This document shows positions 23,850 to 34,302 of a stretch of 64,000 bases of DNA, in pieces. The position numbers and the translations under genes are program-made. Positions within the stretch are counted from its first letter, which is position 1. The number at the start of each line of letters is the position of its first letter. Location: contig CP136061.1 of assembly GCA_032622095.1 (NCBI GenBank), forward strand, positions 48,369,797-48,433,796. Direction: 5' to 3'. The notes below the pieces were generated by a model. That model had not been told where the DNA came from. It searched no databases and saw nothing but the letters and a program-made list of their open reading frames with translations. The DNA is from Siphonodentalium dalli (taxonomy: Eukaryota; Mollusca; Scaphopoda; Gadilida; Siphonodentaliidae).

Positions 23850-24396
23850 GTATGTTTGTCTGTATGTATGTCTTTTATACAAATCTGCGATTCTCGACCG
23901 ATCGGGACGAAACTTGGTACGTGTGTGTAGTTTGACCAGGCGGTCGTCGTTGTCGTATTGGCGAGCCCGTGCGGCGCCCGCTTCGCGCATGGGCAGACGA
24001 GATCTTGGAAACGGGTGGAGCTATCGACTTGAAATTTGCTATGTGAATGTATCTTGCCCCGGATACGAATTTTATCGGATCGCCGAGCCCGTGCGACGCA
24101 AGCTTCGCGCATGCGCAGACCAGATCTCGGAAACGGGTGGAGCTATCGACTTGAAATTTGGTATGTGAATGTATCTTGCCCCGGATACGAATTTTATCGG
24201 GTCGCCGAGCCCGTGCGACGCCAGATTCGCGCATGCGCAGACCAGATCTCGGAAACGGGTAGAGCTATTGACTTGAAATTTGATATGTGAATGTATCTTG
24301 GTTTTTGAATAGCCCGGACAACGTCGGGCTGGGTAGAGCTATCGACTTGAAATTTGGTTTTTGAATAGCCCGGACAACGTCGGGCTCATCGGCTAG
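23850..24396 (+). mobile_element. Helitron-like element, 5' end unclear
   Basis: Contains three ~120-bp tandem units (GCATGCGCAGACCAGATCTC, GAAACGGGTGGAGCTATCGA, CTTGAAATTTG, GTATCTTGCCCCGGATACGA) and ends with a duplicated tail: AGCCCGGACAACGTCGGGCT occurs at about 24310 and again before CATCGGCTAG. Peptides across this stretch repeat with the units and are not genes. Confidence 0.65.
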
Positions 24397-24878
24397 TCTA
24401 TTATATATTTTGGGAAATCTGTGTGTGTGTGTCTGTCGGTCTGCCTGTTCGCGATGGGCTCGAGAACGGTCGAGCCGATTTCGATGAAACTTGGTAAGTG
24501 GGATAATTTCGGCCGGGGGTGGCATGGGCCTGTTAATTTGCCCGTGCGACGTGATCTTGACCTTGATATCGGGTCAATTCAAGGTCAAATCGCGAATTTT
24601 TATGGGATTTCGACGAAATTTGTTACGTAGGGTTACTTTTGTCCACTGAGTGTTTTGGACGGGTAAAATCGTGACCCCGACCTGACCTTGACCTTCAAAA
24701 TGATCAATTCGAGGTCAAATCGGGTAAAACCGGATGGATTTCGACGGGTACTTTTGTCGGGTACTTTTGTCCGGGCAGTGTTTGGGACGGGTCAAATCGT
24801 GACCCCACCTGACAAATCGCGCAATTCGCCGAAAAGCAGAGGGGAAACAGCCCGGACGAAGTCGGGTCCACCTGCTAG
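24397..24878 (+). mobile_element. Helitron-like element (482 bp), both ends visible
   Basis: Starts TCTATTATATATTTTGGGAA immediately after the CTAG of the previous element and ends with hairpin CCCGGACGAAGTCGGG + TCCACCTGCTAG, followed by T. The interior carries TTCGATGAAACTTGGTAAGT and repeated CTTGACCTT blocks. No Rep/helicase. Confidence 0.75.
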
Positions 24879-25229
24879 TACTATATAAACAAAAAGAGCC
24901 TAGGACCGCCCGGGATCGCCCGGGCGCCCCCATGGGCCCGTGAACACTATATCTCGACGTTATAACGTAGTGACATAACCCAGCGTTCACGTTAAGCAAT
25001 GTTGTTACAATATTCACATTTGGTAAAACCGCCATAAGCGAAAAGAATATTAAAATATAGGCAGGTTCTGTCATAAATCAAAAATATCATGAAAATAGCA
25101 TGCTATATTCGATATATACGCTGTGTTCTTTAAACAAACGTCAAATTATGTTACAGAAACTGGTTTTAGTTTACATAACATAGTGTAGAACATGACTATA
25201 ACACGCTCTTTTAGTTTACTTAGTATTTT

Positions 25230-26065
25230 ACAGGATTTTGAGGGGTTAATAACACCGGCCGGAGACGAACGAACGAGTAAACTTTTCTAGGTTGACCTCG
25301 TGGGTTATGTCACTACGTTATAACGTCGAGATATAGTGTCCATGGGCCCATTGGGGGCGCCAGGGCGGTCCCGGGCGGTCCCAGGCTCTTTTTGTTTATA
25401 TAGTATTTTACCGGATTTTGAGGGGTTAATAACACCGGCCGAAGACGAGCAAAATTTTCTAGGTTGACCTCGTGGCTTATGTCACTACGTTATAACGTCG
25501 ATATATGGTGTACACGGGCCCATTGGGGCGCCCGGGCGGTCCCAGGCTTTTTTGTTTATATAGTAGTTTACCGGATTTTGAGGGGTTACTAACACCGGCC
25601 GGAGTCGAGCGAACGAGTAAAATTTTCTAGGTTGACCTCGTGGGTTATGTCACTACGTTATAACGTCGATATATAGTGTCCACGGGCCCATGTGGGCGCC
25701 CGAGCAGTCCCAGGCTTTTTTGTTTATATAGTATTTTACCGGATTTTGAGGGGTTAATAACACCGGCCCGAGTCGAGCGAGTAAAATGTTCTAGGTTGAC
25801 CTCGTGGCTTGTGTCACTACGTTATAACGTCGATATATGGTGTACACGGGCCAATGGTGGCGCCCGGGCGGTCCCGGGTGGTCCCAGGCTTTTTTGTTTA
25901 TATAGTATTTTACCGGATTTTGAGGGGTTAATAACACCGGCCCGAGTCGAGCGAGTAAAATGTTATAGGTTGACCTCGTGGGTTATGTCACTACGTTATA
26001 ACGTCGAGATATAGTATCCACGGGCCCATGGGGACGCCCGGCCGGTCGCGGGTTGTCCCGGTGTC
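25230..26065 (-). repeat. ~170-bp tandem array within the 4.2 kb element
   Basis: Five units spaced 164-174 bp. Each has TTTTACCGGATTTTGAGGGG, TTAATAACACCGGCC, TCTAGGTTGACCTCGTGG, the palindrome ACGTTATAACGT, CACGGGCCCA and GGCGCCCGGGCGGTCCC. Single related units lie at 23480-23830 and 24900-24985 (opposite strand) and 26910-27100. The frame at 25676-26014 is a repeat artefact. Confidence 0.9.
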
Positions 26066-26900
26066 AGAGTGAATAAATTCCCCCTTGCTCAAATTGATAA
26101 CCATTCCATAAACTGAGTATTTCTCGTACGATAATTTAACGCGCCGATAACAATACCACGTACGTCGACTTTGACATAATCAGCGCTAATTACAACATAT
26201 GTCGTAAATGGGTAGCCTTCGGCAAATTTCTAAAAACCTGTTAAAACATTATACAATGGAGTCTCGTTGCGTCATAGTTATTATCGCAAAAAGCCCATTT
26301 ATGAATAGTCGCTCGAATTAAGAATATATTTTGTAAAAAGATCCAGATTATCGAAACAAATAATTCATGGGAATATATTGTTAGCGGCTTTCTCTACAGA
26401 TGTGTAATTACGCAATCACCTATGTTGTAACAACGGGTAACGGCTTGGTAACGAAATCACACCAGTTATAACCAATCGCGAACTGCATGGAATAACATAT
26501 AAAAAGCTACGGAAATTTTGGGTAGGGAGGATAGAAAACACTAGAGAGATTCAGAATTTGGAAGATTGCTGTCGGACAAGTTTACCCGTCGGGCTGCATG
26601 CTATGCGGTCCGGCGCGGGGTCATTATATGCTAGACAGATGTTATGTGTATATCTATATATATATTGTTGCTGCTGTTACATCTGTTTATCCATGAACAA
26701 ATTAAAACGACTAATTCCTCAAGATGTGTACACTTCTTCTAACCCGGAACATCTACACGGAAAATCTTCTACTGGACACGGAACACGCTCTACGCAACAG
26801 TCTGTGTTTCATTCTTATACATATCCGCAAACTAGAGCTTATTCCCCTTCTAAAGAGGCTCTACTAAATTTCTACTAGACTCGGAAAACAGCTCTCCTAA
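26066..26900. other. unassigned interior of the 4.2 kb element
   Basis: The only apparently single-copy part of the element. The plus frame at 26558-26878 (106 codons) includes MNKLKRLIPQDVYTSSNP and a Ser/Thr/Tyr-rich end. I do not recognise it and it lacks transposase motifs. It could be captured host sequence or chance. Confidence 0.35.
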
Positions 26901-27587
26901 ACCGGGATCTTTTTGTTTATATACTATTTTACCAGATTTTGAGGGGTTAATAACACCGGCCGGAGTCGAGCGAGCGAGTAAAATGTTCTAGGTTGATATC
27001 GTGGGGTATGTCGCTACGTTATAACGTCGAGATATAGTGTCCACGGGCCCAAGGGGGCGCCCGGGCGGTTTCGGGCTCTTTTTGTATTATTTTACCGGAT
27101 ATTGATGGGTTAATAACATCGGCCGCGGACGCGTCAATGAGTCAATATATGGAATTCACACTCAGGTGTATTGCACTACCACGCATCACCAAAATATACT
27201 GTCTGAAAACACAAGAAGGCACCCGGGCTCCCCCTGGCTCTCTTAGCCAATATCGGTATTTGCGAGGTTAATATCACCGGCCGGAGACGAGCGAACGAGT
27301 AAAATTTTCTAGGTTGTGGGGTATGTCGCTATGTTATAACGTCGAAATATAGTGTCCCGGGCTCTTTTTTTTTATATAGTATTTTACCGGATTTTGAGGG
27401 GTTAATAACATCGGCCGTGGATGCGTCAACGAGTCAAAATATGGAATTCACATTTAGGTGTATTTGCACTACCACACATCACCAAAATATACTGTCTGAA
27501 AACACACGAAGACACCCGTAATCACCCTGGCTCTCTTAGCCAATATCGGCATTTGTGGGCGGTCCCGGGCGGTAATTAGTCACACCG

Positions 27588-27795
27588 CTTTCCTGATATA
27601 CGTGATTAAATCTTGTAAAATAGTTCATGCGCGATCTGACGCATGCATCTTTTTTTCTTGTTAACCAACCCGAGGAAGCGTTCTGCATCGTGTAATACCA
27701 TGTAATTTCATACAGCTCAGCGTTATTAATCATCCAATGAGCGAGCTGTCGGGAAAGGGACCGAGCCGTTTTCGCATACAGCAAGGAACCCCCAT
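27588..27795 (+). repeat. interspersed repeat copy B, middle segment
   Basis: Runs from the second CTTTCCT to GCAAGGAACCCCCAT, where the LINE interrupts it. Matches 16290-16469 with short differences. Confidence 0.9.
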
Positions 27796-28116
27796 ATTTG
27801 TAGGAATATAGATCTATACATTTTATACACCTGTGACTAATATATGTATACTAGCCTATTCGTCTTTGTTAGTAATTATTCATCTATATAAATTGTATTT
27901 GACAAAATATATTGACATCATATATGCTATATTTATATTAACATCAGCATTTCACGCATAAATTTATTGATACAATTCCACCAAAGAACTTGAATTCAAG
28001 TTTAGCAAAAATGATATTCGTATTAATTTCCACGCATACATATCGATCTTCCGCACGACAACATAAACATATGGCGATACCGGGGCGCACATTACAGCAA
28101 TTTAGAAATTTCCACT

Positions 28117-29151
28117 ATGTCTGCAAATAGAATAACTTTGAGTGAGGTTCGGGATACACAGGCACACGATTTCGCGGCGAAATGGTCTCAATTAGAAGGA
28201 GATGAATTCAACCCCGATAGCATCCAACTTTGGAATCAAAATACATGCCAATATTTTTCGCCTATACAGGGTAAAAAGATGCTGTCAAATAATATAAAAT
28301 TCTCTATCTTCGGCCTAAATTGCAGAAGCCTTAACGCAAATTACGGAGATCTAAAAAATCTACTTTGTGACTTGAAAACAGAAGATAATTTGTTTGTTGT
28401 TATTGCCCTAACAGAAATATTCAAAGTGCATAGTCCCTCAGATTTTTCACTTCCAGGATATCACCCCTTAGAATTCAAATCTCGACCTGACGGCGACGAT
28501 GCCAGAGGCGGCGTTGGTATTTATATAAAGGAAAATCTGCAATATAAACCCAGACCAGATTTAACAGTATTTATACCACATGTAATAGAAACATTATTTA
28601 TAGAAATAAACAGAGGAGCGAACGATAATTATATAGTAGGATGTATCTATAGACCGAACACAGCACCAAAGGCCGACTTGGACAAATTTATGTTGAAATT
28701 CGATAATATATTAGAACAAGTGAACAATACCAAGTCTTACATAATAGGAGACCTCAACATCGACCTCTTAAATTTCGATACGCATCAAAAAACTAACGAT
28801 TTTATAAACAATGTCTTCACGAGAGGATTCGTGCCCATGATAACGAAACCGACAAGAACGACTGAGCACTCTGCTACCCTAATTGATCACATCTATACCA
28901 ACAAAGTACAAGGTGGTCACCAAACAGGGATAATTACTTGCGACATCTCCGATCATTTCGGCATATTCCTATCTGAATCAAACAAACACAAACCCATAAA
29001 CCCCCCTCATAAAAAAATCACGTACAGGAACTACAACACTAACAATGTCAATATTTTCAAAAACTTGTTAAAATCATGTAAATTCGACTCAGTTCTCAGT
29101 TGTAACTCCCCTGATAAGGCATATGAATTATTTTTAGACATATATATATGA
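28117..29151 (+). CDS. LINE endonuclease (APE-type) portion of ORF2
   Basis: Cleaves target DNA to prime reverse transcription. The 344-residue frame has the exonuclease-endonuclease-phosphatase order: FGLNCRSLN near residue 68, the catalytic glutamate in ALTE (100), RGGVGIYIKE (130-139), YRPN (178-181), GDLNID (211-216), LIDHIYT (256-261) and the terminal SDH (278-280). It ends in TGA inside an ATATATATATGA run, and the next frame begins at the ATG overlapping that stop. In most relatives endonuclease and RT are one polyprotein, so the stop probably reflects a two-base gain in the AT run. A termination-reinitiation overlap (ATGA) is the alternative. The first ATG of the frame is used; an upstream start is not excluded. 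Confidence 0.93.
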   Translation: MSANRITLSEVRDTQAHDFAAKWSQLEGDEFNPDSIQLWNQNTCQYFSPIQGKKMLSNNIKFSIFGLNCRSLNANYGDLKNLLCDLKTEDNLFVVIALTEIFKVHSPSDFSLPGYHPLEFKSRPDGDDARGGVGIYIKENLQYKPRPDLTVFIPHVIETLFIEINRGANDNYIVGCIYRPNTAPKADLDKFMLKFDNILEQVNNTKSYIIGDLNIDLLNFDTHQKTNDFINNVFTRGFVPMITKPTRTTEHSATLIDHIYTNKVQGGHQTGIITCDISDHFGIFLSESNKHKPINPPHKKITYRNYNTNNVNIFKNLLKSCKFDSVLSCNSPDKAYELFLDIYI

Positions 29152-31232
29152 ACGCACATGATCTAGCCTTTCCTCTCATAACACGAAATGTACCCAAAAA
29201 ATATATAAAACGCGAACCATGGATGACATCTGGACTCATTAAATCCTCTATTACTAAGCAAGAATTATACTCTAATAAACTGAAGGCACCTTCAGAAACA
29301 AATAAAATCGCCTATTTAAATTATCGTCAATTATACAATAAACTAATAAGGAAATGCAAAAATAATTATTACTGCGATAGCCTAGAAAAAAATAAGAATG
29401 ATATAAAAAACACATGGAAAATTCTTAAAACCGCAATCAATAAAAATCATAAATCATGTAACTACCCTCAGACATTTAATGATAACGATACAGAGCTATC
29501 TGATCCGAACATAATAGCCGACAAATTCAATGACTACTTTTCAAAAATCGGTCGAAACACCAGCAACTCCATACACACTGAAAACGATGCAAATTTCACT
29601 GATTATCTTCGAGACAGGCAAATAAACGCACTCGAAATCGAACCTACATCGATACAGGAAATAATATTGACATGCTATACTATGAAAGGGAAAATGAGCA
29701 AAGATTACAACGGCATATCGACCGCACTTATGAAAGACAGTATCTTCACAATAGCCACACCACTTAATCATATATTTAATCTATCGTTCGAACAGGGAAT
29801 ATTCCCAGCTAAAATGAAAGTTTCCAAAGTAGTCCCCATTCCTAAAATAAATAACTCAAAGGAAATAACAAACTACCGCCCAATCAGTATCCTGCCATCG
29901 TTCTCTAAACTACTTGAAAAAATAATGCAAAAACGACTAGTAGATTTTCTAAATGAACATGAAATCTTGTATAAACACCAATATGGATTTAGACCAAATC
30001 ACTCAACTTTTCACCCGATTTTGCACCTTCTAGACCATCTCGTTAAAAATAATGATAAACCGACACGGGATTCCACCTTAGCTGTATTTATTGATTTATC
30101 TAAAGCATTCGATACGATCGACCACGACATACTGATATCGAAACTGGAACACTATGGCATCAGGGGTGTAGCAATGTCATGGTTCCATAGTTATTTGAAT
30201 GAGCGGAGGCAATACGTTGAATATGGTGGGACTACTTCTAACCTTATGAACACTTCCTGCGGGGTCCCCCAAGGCTCAATTCTTGGGCCGATTATTTTCT
30301 TAATATACGTGAATGATATGGTAAATTCTACAACAATAGACATTTTATCGTATGCCGATGACACAACACTGTTTACAAGCGGTAAAGATGGCGAACTAGT
30401 ACAAAGTTACGTCAACAATGAATTAGCCAATGTATCAGACTGGTGCTGCTGTAATAAACTCTCAATTAATATTAATAAAAGCAACTACATGATTTTACAC
30501 CCCCAAAACAATGACCAAAAGTGGAATACTTTGAAATTAAAGCTAAATAACACTCAATTGAACCGAATAGGGAATCTTGGACATGAATCATCGGCAAAAT
30601 TTCTAGGTATTCATATTGATGAGAACTTGACATTCAAAAAGCACATATCCATAATCTGCTCCAAATTATCACATGCAATCTACTGCATCAATAAGGTGAA
30701 ACATTTTTTCCCAAGTAAAGCATTGAAAACATTGTACTATGCACTGATTCAAAGCCACTTAGTTTATGGTATCCAAATATGGGGTCATGTTCCGGAAGTC
30801 AAGAAAATATTCCTATTACAAAAAAGAGCAATGCGTATAATATGCAATAAGAAGTATAGGAGTCACACAGATCCACTCTTTAAAAGAGAGAATATCTTGA
30901 AAATATATGACTTACACACCCTCAATTCCTCCATTTTTATGCATGACTGGTGTTATAACCGCCTGCCTGCGTCTTTTGGAATGATGTACAGTAAACGAGC
31001 AAAATCAACACCAAGACACCCGAATCCCGTTCTGTTAGAACTACCTAGAACTGACTGGTCAGGTAAATTGCCACACCACGCCTACCCCACAACATGGAAC
31101 AACATGGAAAAAGACTATACATCTTACCAAAGCAGGCACACACTGAAGAAGCGCTTACAGATAGCAATGCTTAGAAATTACCAAGAAAATGTACGCTGTA
31201 AAAACAAAGGATGCCCCGACTGTGCTCTATAA
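29148..31232 (+). CDS. LINE reverse transcriptase portion of ORF2
   Basis: Copies LINE RNA at the nicked target. The 694-residue frame has the non-LTR RT blocks: VVPIPK (229-233), NYRPISILP (242-250), QYGFRPNHST (278-287), VFIDLSKAFDTIDH (313-326, catalytic Asp 316), CGVPQGSILGP (371-381), the active-site box YADDT (402-406) and a thumb/C-terminal part with LQKRAMRI. All catalytic residues are present and no stop interrupts the frame, so this half looks functional. The C-terminus has CKNKGCPDC, a short Cys motif. The ATG overlaps the upstream stop; the first ~30 residues correspond to the usual linker between endonuclease and RT, which supports an originally continuous ORF2. Confidence 0.96.
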   Translation: MNAHDLAFPLITRNVPKKYIKREPWMTSGLIKSSITKQELYSNKLKAPSETNKIAYLNYRQLYNKLIRKCKNNYYCDSLEKNKNDIKNTWKILKTAINKNHKSCNYPQTFNDNDTELSDPNIIADKFNDYFSKIGRNTSNSIHTENDANFTDYLRDRQINALEIEPTSIQEIILTCYTMKGKMSKDYNGISTALMKDSIFTIATPLNHIFNLSFEQGIFPAKMKVSKVVPIPKINNSKEITNYRPISILPSFSKLLEKIMQKRLVDFLNEHEILYKHQYGFRPNHSTFHPILHLLDHLVKNNDKPTRDSTLAVFIDLSKAFDTIDHDILISKLEHYGIRGVAMSWFHSYLNERRQYVEYGGTTSNLMNTSCGVPQGSILGPIIFLIYVNDMVNSTTIDILSYADDTTLFTSGKDGELVQSYVNNELANVSDWCCCNKLSININKSNYMILHPQNNDQKWNTLKLKLNNTQLNRIGNLGHESSAKFLGIHIDENLTFKKHISIICSKLSHAIYCINKVKHFFPSKALKTLYYALIQSHLVYGIQIWGHVPEVKKIFLLQKRAMRIICNKKYRSHTDPLFKRENILKIYDLHTLNSSIFMHDWCYNRLPASFGMMYSKRAKSTPRHPNPVLLELPRTDWSGKLPHHAYPTTWNNMEKDYTSYQSRHTLKKRLQIAMLRNYQENVRCKNKGCPDCAL

Positions 31233-31723
31233 ATAATATGAATATTCATTGTTATACTTGATGCAAAATCATAATTGTTCTCGACACTAACATACATATA
31301 AACATTACATATATGTAATACTGTTAATTTGAATATCCCAACACCTCACTCAACAAAAAAAGACTTTCCAGCGATATATATATAGATAATTCCTATCTTA
31401 CTTACTTAACTAAAGACGGCGGTATCTTACAATTCGTCTGGATTGTCCCACAACCACACCAATACTTGTCTGTGATATGCCCCAAAACTAGTTTCTAGTT
31501 AGTTTTATACACGATAATACATGTAGTCTGTACGTATGCGTGGATAAAAATACAAGCCATCTTTGCAAATACTTATAGTGATACTTGTTTTAGGGGGTAG
31601 CAGGAAGACAGCCCGATAGGGCTAGGCTAACCCCCAACAATATATACAGCATTTATATTATTATATGTTACTGTCATTGTATTATTCATGTGTATATTGT
31701 AAATAAATTATCCTATCCTATCC
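31233..31723 (+). other. LINE 3' UTR and microsatellite tail
   Basis: About 490 bp after the RT stop, ending AAATAAATTATCCTATCCTA plus TCC, a short 5-bp repeat tail in place of poly-A. The repeat tail fits CR1/L2-type 3' ends. Confidence 0.85.
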
Positions 31724-32375
31724 TTAATGTCAAGTAGCAGTTAAATGACATAAATCCTCCTGATATCTGATAAAAAACACATGTGTAGTTCACAATATTG
31801 AAGTCGATTTAGTAAATATCATGTTATTTATTTGGTGATACACTGTATCCCACAGACCAGTTAATTATCTGTGAAAGATTTCCTGATAAAATAGTGTTTT
31901 TAAAAGTTTGCTTGGTGGTAATGTGAACATCCAGTATCACCCCTGTGGTACACGTAAAATTGATAAGATTGTATATCGTCGGGTTTTAAGGGTACACAAT
32001 CCGATTCGATGGTCCTCGCATCATCAGATTCCAACAACAACAACAACAACATTTCTTCAAAAGACGCTTTAGTTATCAGAATCGATTAAATACCAACATA
32101 ATAATGCTAACTACTGTCAAATCTAGTATATTTTTTTCCAAAACGTGTTATATATCAACATTTTGTTCAACGAAATTTGGTATCGAGAGTACGTCGGTCG
32201 GCTCGACGAATATTTGCTTGGCCGCCATATATGACATATATTCCAGTTGGTGATAATAACAGATTTAAAAAATCGATATCTATTAACTCTGAGCTTTGGT
32301 GGTTCCTCGACTCGAATTAAATATGTGGTACCCCTATAAAGCCAAATAAATGGTAATTTAGGAGCGTTAATTATA
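31724..32375 (+). repeat. interspersed repeat copy B, last segment
   Basis: From TTAATGTCAAGTAGCAG to GAGCGTTAATTA; aligns with 16471-17145, including the CAA run, GGTATCGAGAGTACGTCGGT and the CCTCGACTCGAATTAAATA end. Confidence 0.9.
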
Positions 32376-33001
32376 ATGAAAATGAATTTATGACTGGAGT
32401 CATAAATTCATTTTCATTATATATATATATCGTTCAACAAATTGTCTAATTGTCTGCACATTACCTAAGAGAACTACTCGCATACAATGTGAGAACTACT
32501 CGTCTGCAATTAATGAGTTATTGATAAATGAAGGGCTAACGTCCAAATACACCTTGAATATTTTATTAAAATAAGATAAGAATCAATACAAATAATATTG
32601 AGCGGTCTATAGATGCTATAACAAAGTACATGTAGAATGGTTATAGAAACGTACATGCTTATGGAAACGTGAATATTACAGATATATATATATATACATG
32701 TATCAATAACAATGACTATAAAACCGCATAGCTCATCAATGTAAATCGGATAAATTATTGATTCCCTCTATATTTTTGTGATGAAATAAAAACATATCAC
32801 GTTTCAAACTTATGGCACTATTTATTTCTCATTATCATTCACGACAACCGACAGCAAATGTCCAAATTTGAACACAGACATGGTATTTCAAAACCACGAT
32901 ATAGCCCGTTACCATTATACATTGCATAATAAAGGGTCCTTTATACAGTACAACATTCAAGTCATGCACAATTTGGCCCATAAGGGAAAGTTTGCATCTT
33001 A
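32376..33001 (+). repeat. dispersed repeat copy 2, first part
   Basis: Begins with the palindrome GAATTTATGACTGGAGTCAT AAATTC and follows the 48.87-49.37 kb copy. It ends at the TTA target duplication of the inserted MITE. Confidence 0.85.
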
Positions 33002-33660
33002 GTGCCACCGCACACGCTACGATTAAAGTGGGAAAAATCGCAGGTGGAGAAAAGTGACTTGCCCGCAGACGCTATTGTGCTGCGATGTTTGCAGCTACGA
33101 TTTTATCCACGTGATCGATCACACGATAGCAAAATGTTATATCACATTCTCCGCATTATGCAATTATATACATGGCATGTATCTCAATTTTCTAAACTAA
33201 CAAGTTGAACTTGAAAGTTCAAGTGGAATTGAATATTTTTTTATTTTTACATTTTTGTACCTGTCAACTCAACAGGCTCAGCTGCCCCAATTTCTCCTTG
33301 TCTGCATAGCAGAATGCTGATGGCTGATATGTGGTATCTATTATAGGCCTGCACTCCATGTCGTGTCACATCTCCACCAATGTGGCCTCGTTTTTATAAG
33401 TCCAAGAAGTTTGTGAACTTTGCGCCATTTTTGATTTTTTATCTTTTTGTGGTATTTACAACATGACCAGTGCGACAGTGGTCATGTGACAGCTACGATC
33501 GCGCGCGTTGCCAAGGTCACGCCACGATTTTCCTGGTAAAAATCAAACAGTGCTTGGTCGCTACGATTTGGCTACGATATTGTCGTGGGCATGCGCATTG
33601 GATACTTCCACCTGCGATTTTCCCCACTTACGATTTTAATCGCAGCGTGTGCGGTGGCAC
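33002..33660 (+). mobile_element. TIR element with TTA duplication (Harbinger-like MITE)
   Basis: Ends GTGCCACCGCACACGCTACG and its complement CGCAGCGTGTGCGGTGGCAC. TTA flanks both sides (32999-33001, 33661-33663); empty copies at 23153 and 63708 read GCAGCTTATTTTGG. A 3-bp TTA/TAA duplication is typical of PIF/Harbinger. The 659-bp interior is non-coding; frames at 33002-33208 and 33470-33772 lack transposase motifs. A second copy lies in reverse at 53102-53767. Confidence 0.75.
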
Positions 33661-33834
33661 TTATTTTGGGCATTCTTCTCCGAATTGCTTAGAGCTTTGG
33701 ATGCGAGCCGAATGTCCAAGTTTAGATATTAAAATACATTTTGCACAAACCCCTTGGCTTGACACGTTCTGAGATGATATGACACGAGCGCGGAAGGATA
33801 TAGAACGAGATCGTACCCAATCTCTACCAGAGCT
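33661..33834 (+). repeat. dispersed repeat copy 2, second part
   Basis: TTATTTTGGGCATTCTTCTC through TATAGAACGAGATCGTACC, matching 63710-63860. Homology resumes with GTGCCGACAAACCCATTAAC at about 34783 after about 0.95 kb of inserted material. Confidence 0.75.
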
Positions 33835-34302
33835 ATGGAATCCTATTAGGGCCACTTCCTAATGACGCTTTCGGCGCGCGCCGAAAGCGACAAAAAGTGC
33901 CCCATTAGTAACGCGCCGAAAGCGACAAAATATGCGCCGTTACGGCGCACTTTTTGTCGCTTTCGGCGCTTTCGGCGCACTTTTTGTCCCTTTCGGCGCT
34001 TTCGGCGCGCGGAAAGCGACAAAATGTGCGATATTAGCGCATGTTTTGGCGCGCCGAAAGCGACAAAATGTGCACCGTAACGGCGCACATTTTGTCGCTT
34101 TCAGCGCGTTACTAATGGCGCACTTTTTGTCGATTTCGGCGCGCGCCGAAAGCGCCATTAGGCATACTATTAGGTCCACTCCCAAAAAGTGCGCCATTAG
34201 GGTATGTTTCGGCGCTTTCGACGCGTTACTAATGGCGCACTTTTTGACGCTTTCGGCGCGCGCCGAAAGCGCCATTAGCAAGTGGCCCTAATAGGATTCC
34301 AT
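33835..34302. mobile_element. MITE built of GGCGCGCC-type palindromes
   Basis: Perfect 23-bp inverted ends (ATGGAATCCTATTAGGGCCA plus CTT and complement). If the outer AT/TA is the target, TA flanks both sides, as in Tc1/mariner-type MITEs. Inside, GCGCCGAAAGCGACAAAA-type modules recur at least ten times in both orientations, giving multiple hairpins such as GCTTTCGGCGCGCGCCGAAA. GC content is far above the neighbourhood. The overlapping Arg/Ala/Phe-rich frames here are artefacts. Confidence 0.8.

Larger units (their letters stand above)
23396..27587. mobile_element. 4.2 kb fold-back DNA transposon, non-autonomous
   Basis: Bounded by a 7-bp duplication CTTTCCT (23389-23395 and 27588-27594) inside a repeat whose empty form reads ATACTTTCCAGATATACG at 16286-16303. 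Ends are inverted: GGGGTGTAATTACCGCCCGGG on the left; on the right the reverse complement is CGGTGTGACTAATTACCGCC plus CGGG. Subterminal sequences (GCCGATATTGGCTAAGAGAG, TCAGGGTGATTACGGGTGTC) are also inverted between 23580-23740 and 27105-27260 / 27405-27557. The interior holds Helitrons, a ~170-bp tandem array and an unassigned segment. No transposase is seen; the superfamily is unresolved. Confidence 0.75.
27796..31723 (+). mobile_element. LINE, Jockey superfamily (CR1/L2-like), near full length
   Basis: A 3928-bp insertion whose limits are fixed by the uninterrupted copy of the host repeat: the empty site reads AACCCCCATTAATGTC (16462-16477), the filled site AACCCCCAT-[LINE]-TTAATGTC. Only one base is ambiguous at the junction, so there is no real target duplication, as often in CR1/L2-type elements. 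It has ~320 bp of 5' leader, an apurinic-type endonuclease frame, a reverse-transcriptase frame, ~490 bp of 3' UTR and a TATCC-type microsatellite tail. No separate gag-like ORF1 is seen. Confidence 0.93.

Noticed and set aside
23875-24290. 119- and 84-residue frames
   Set aside because: They follow the ~120-bp tandem units of a Helitron-like element and repeat with it.
25676-26014. 112-residue frame
   Set aside because: Two copies of the same peptide from the ~170-bp array.
33846-34291. Four overlapping 70-119 codon frames rich in Arg, Ala, Phe
   Set aside because: They arise from GC-rich palindromic modules of a MITE, open on both strands.
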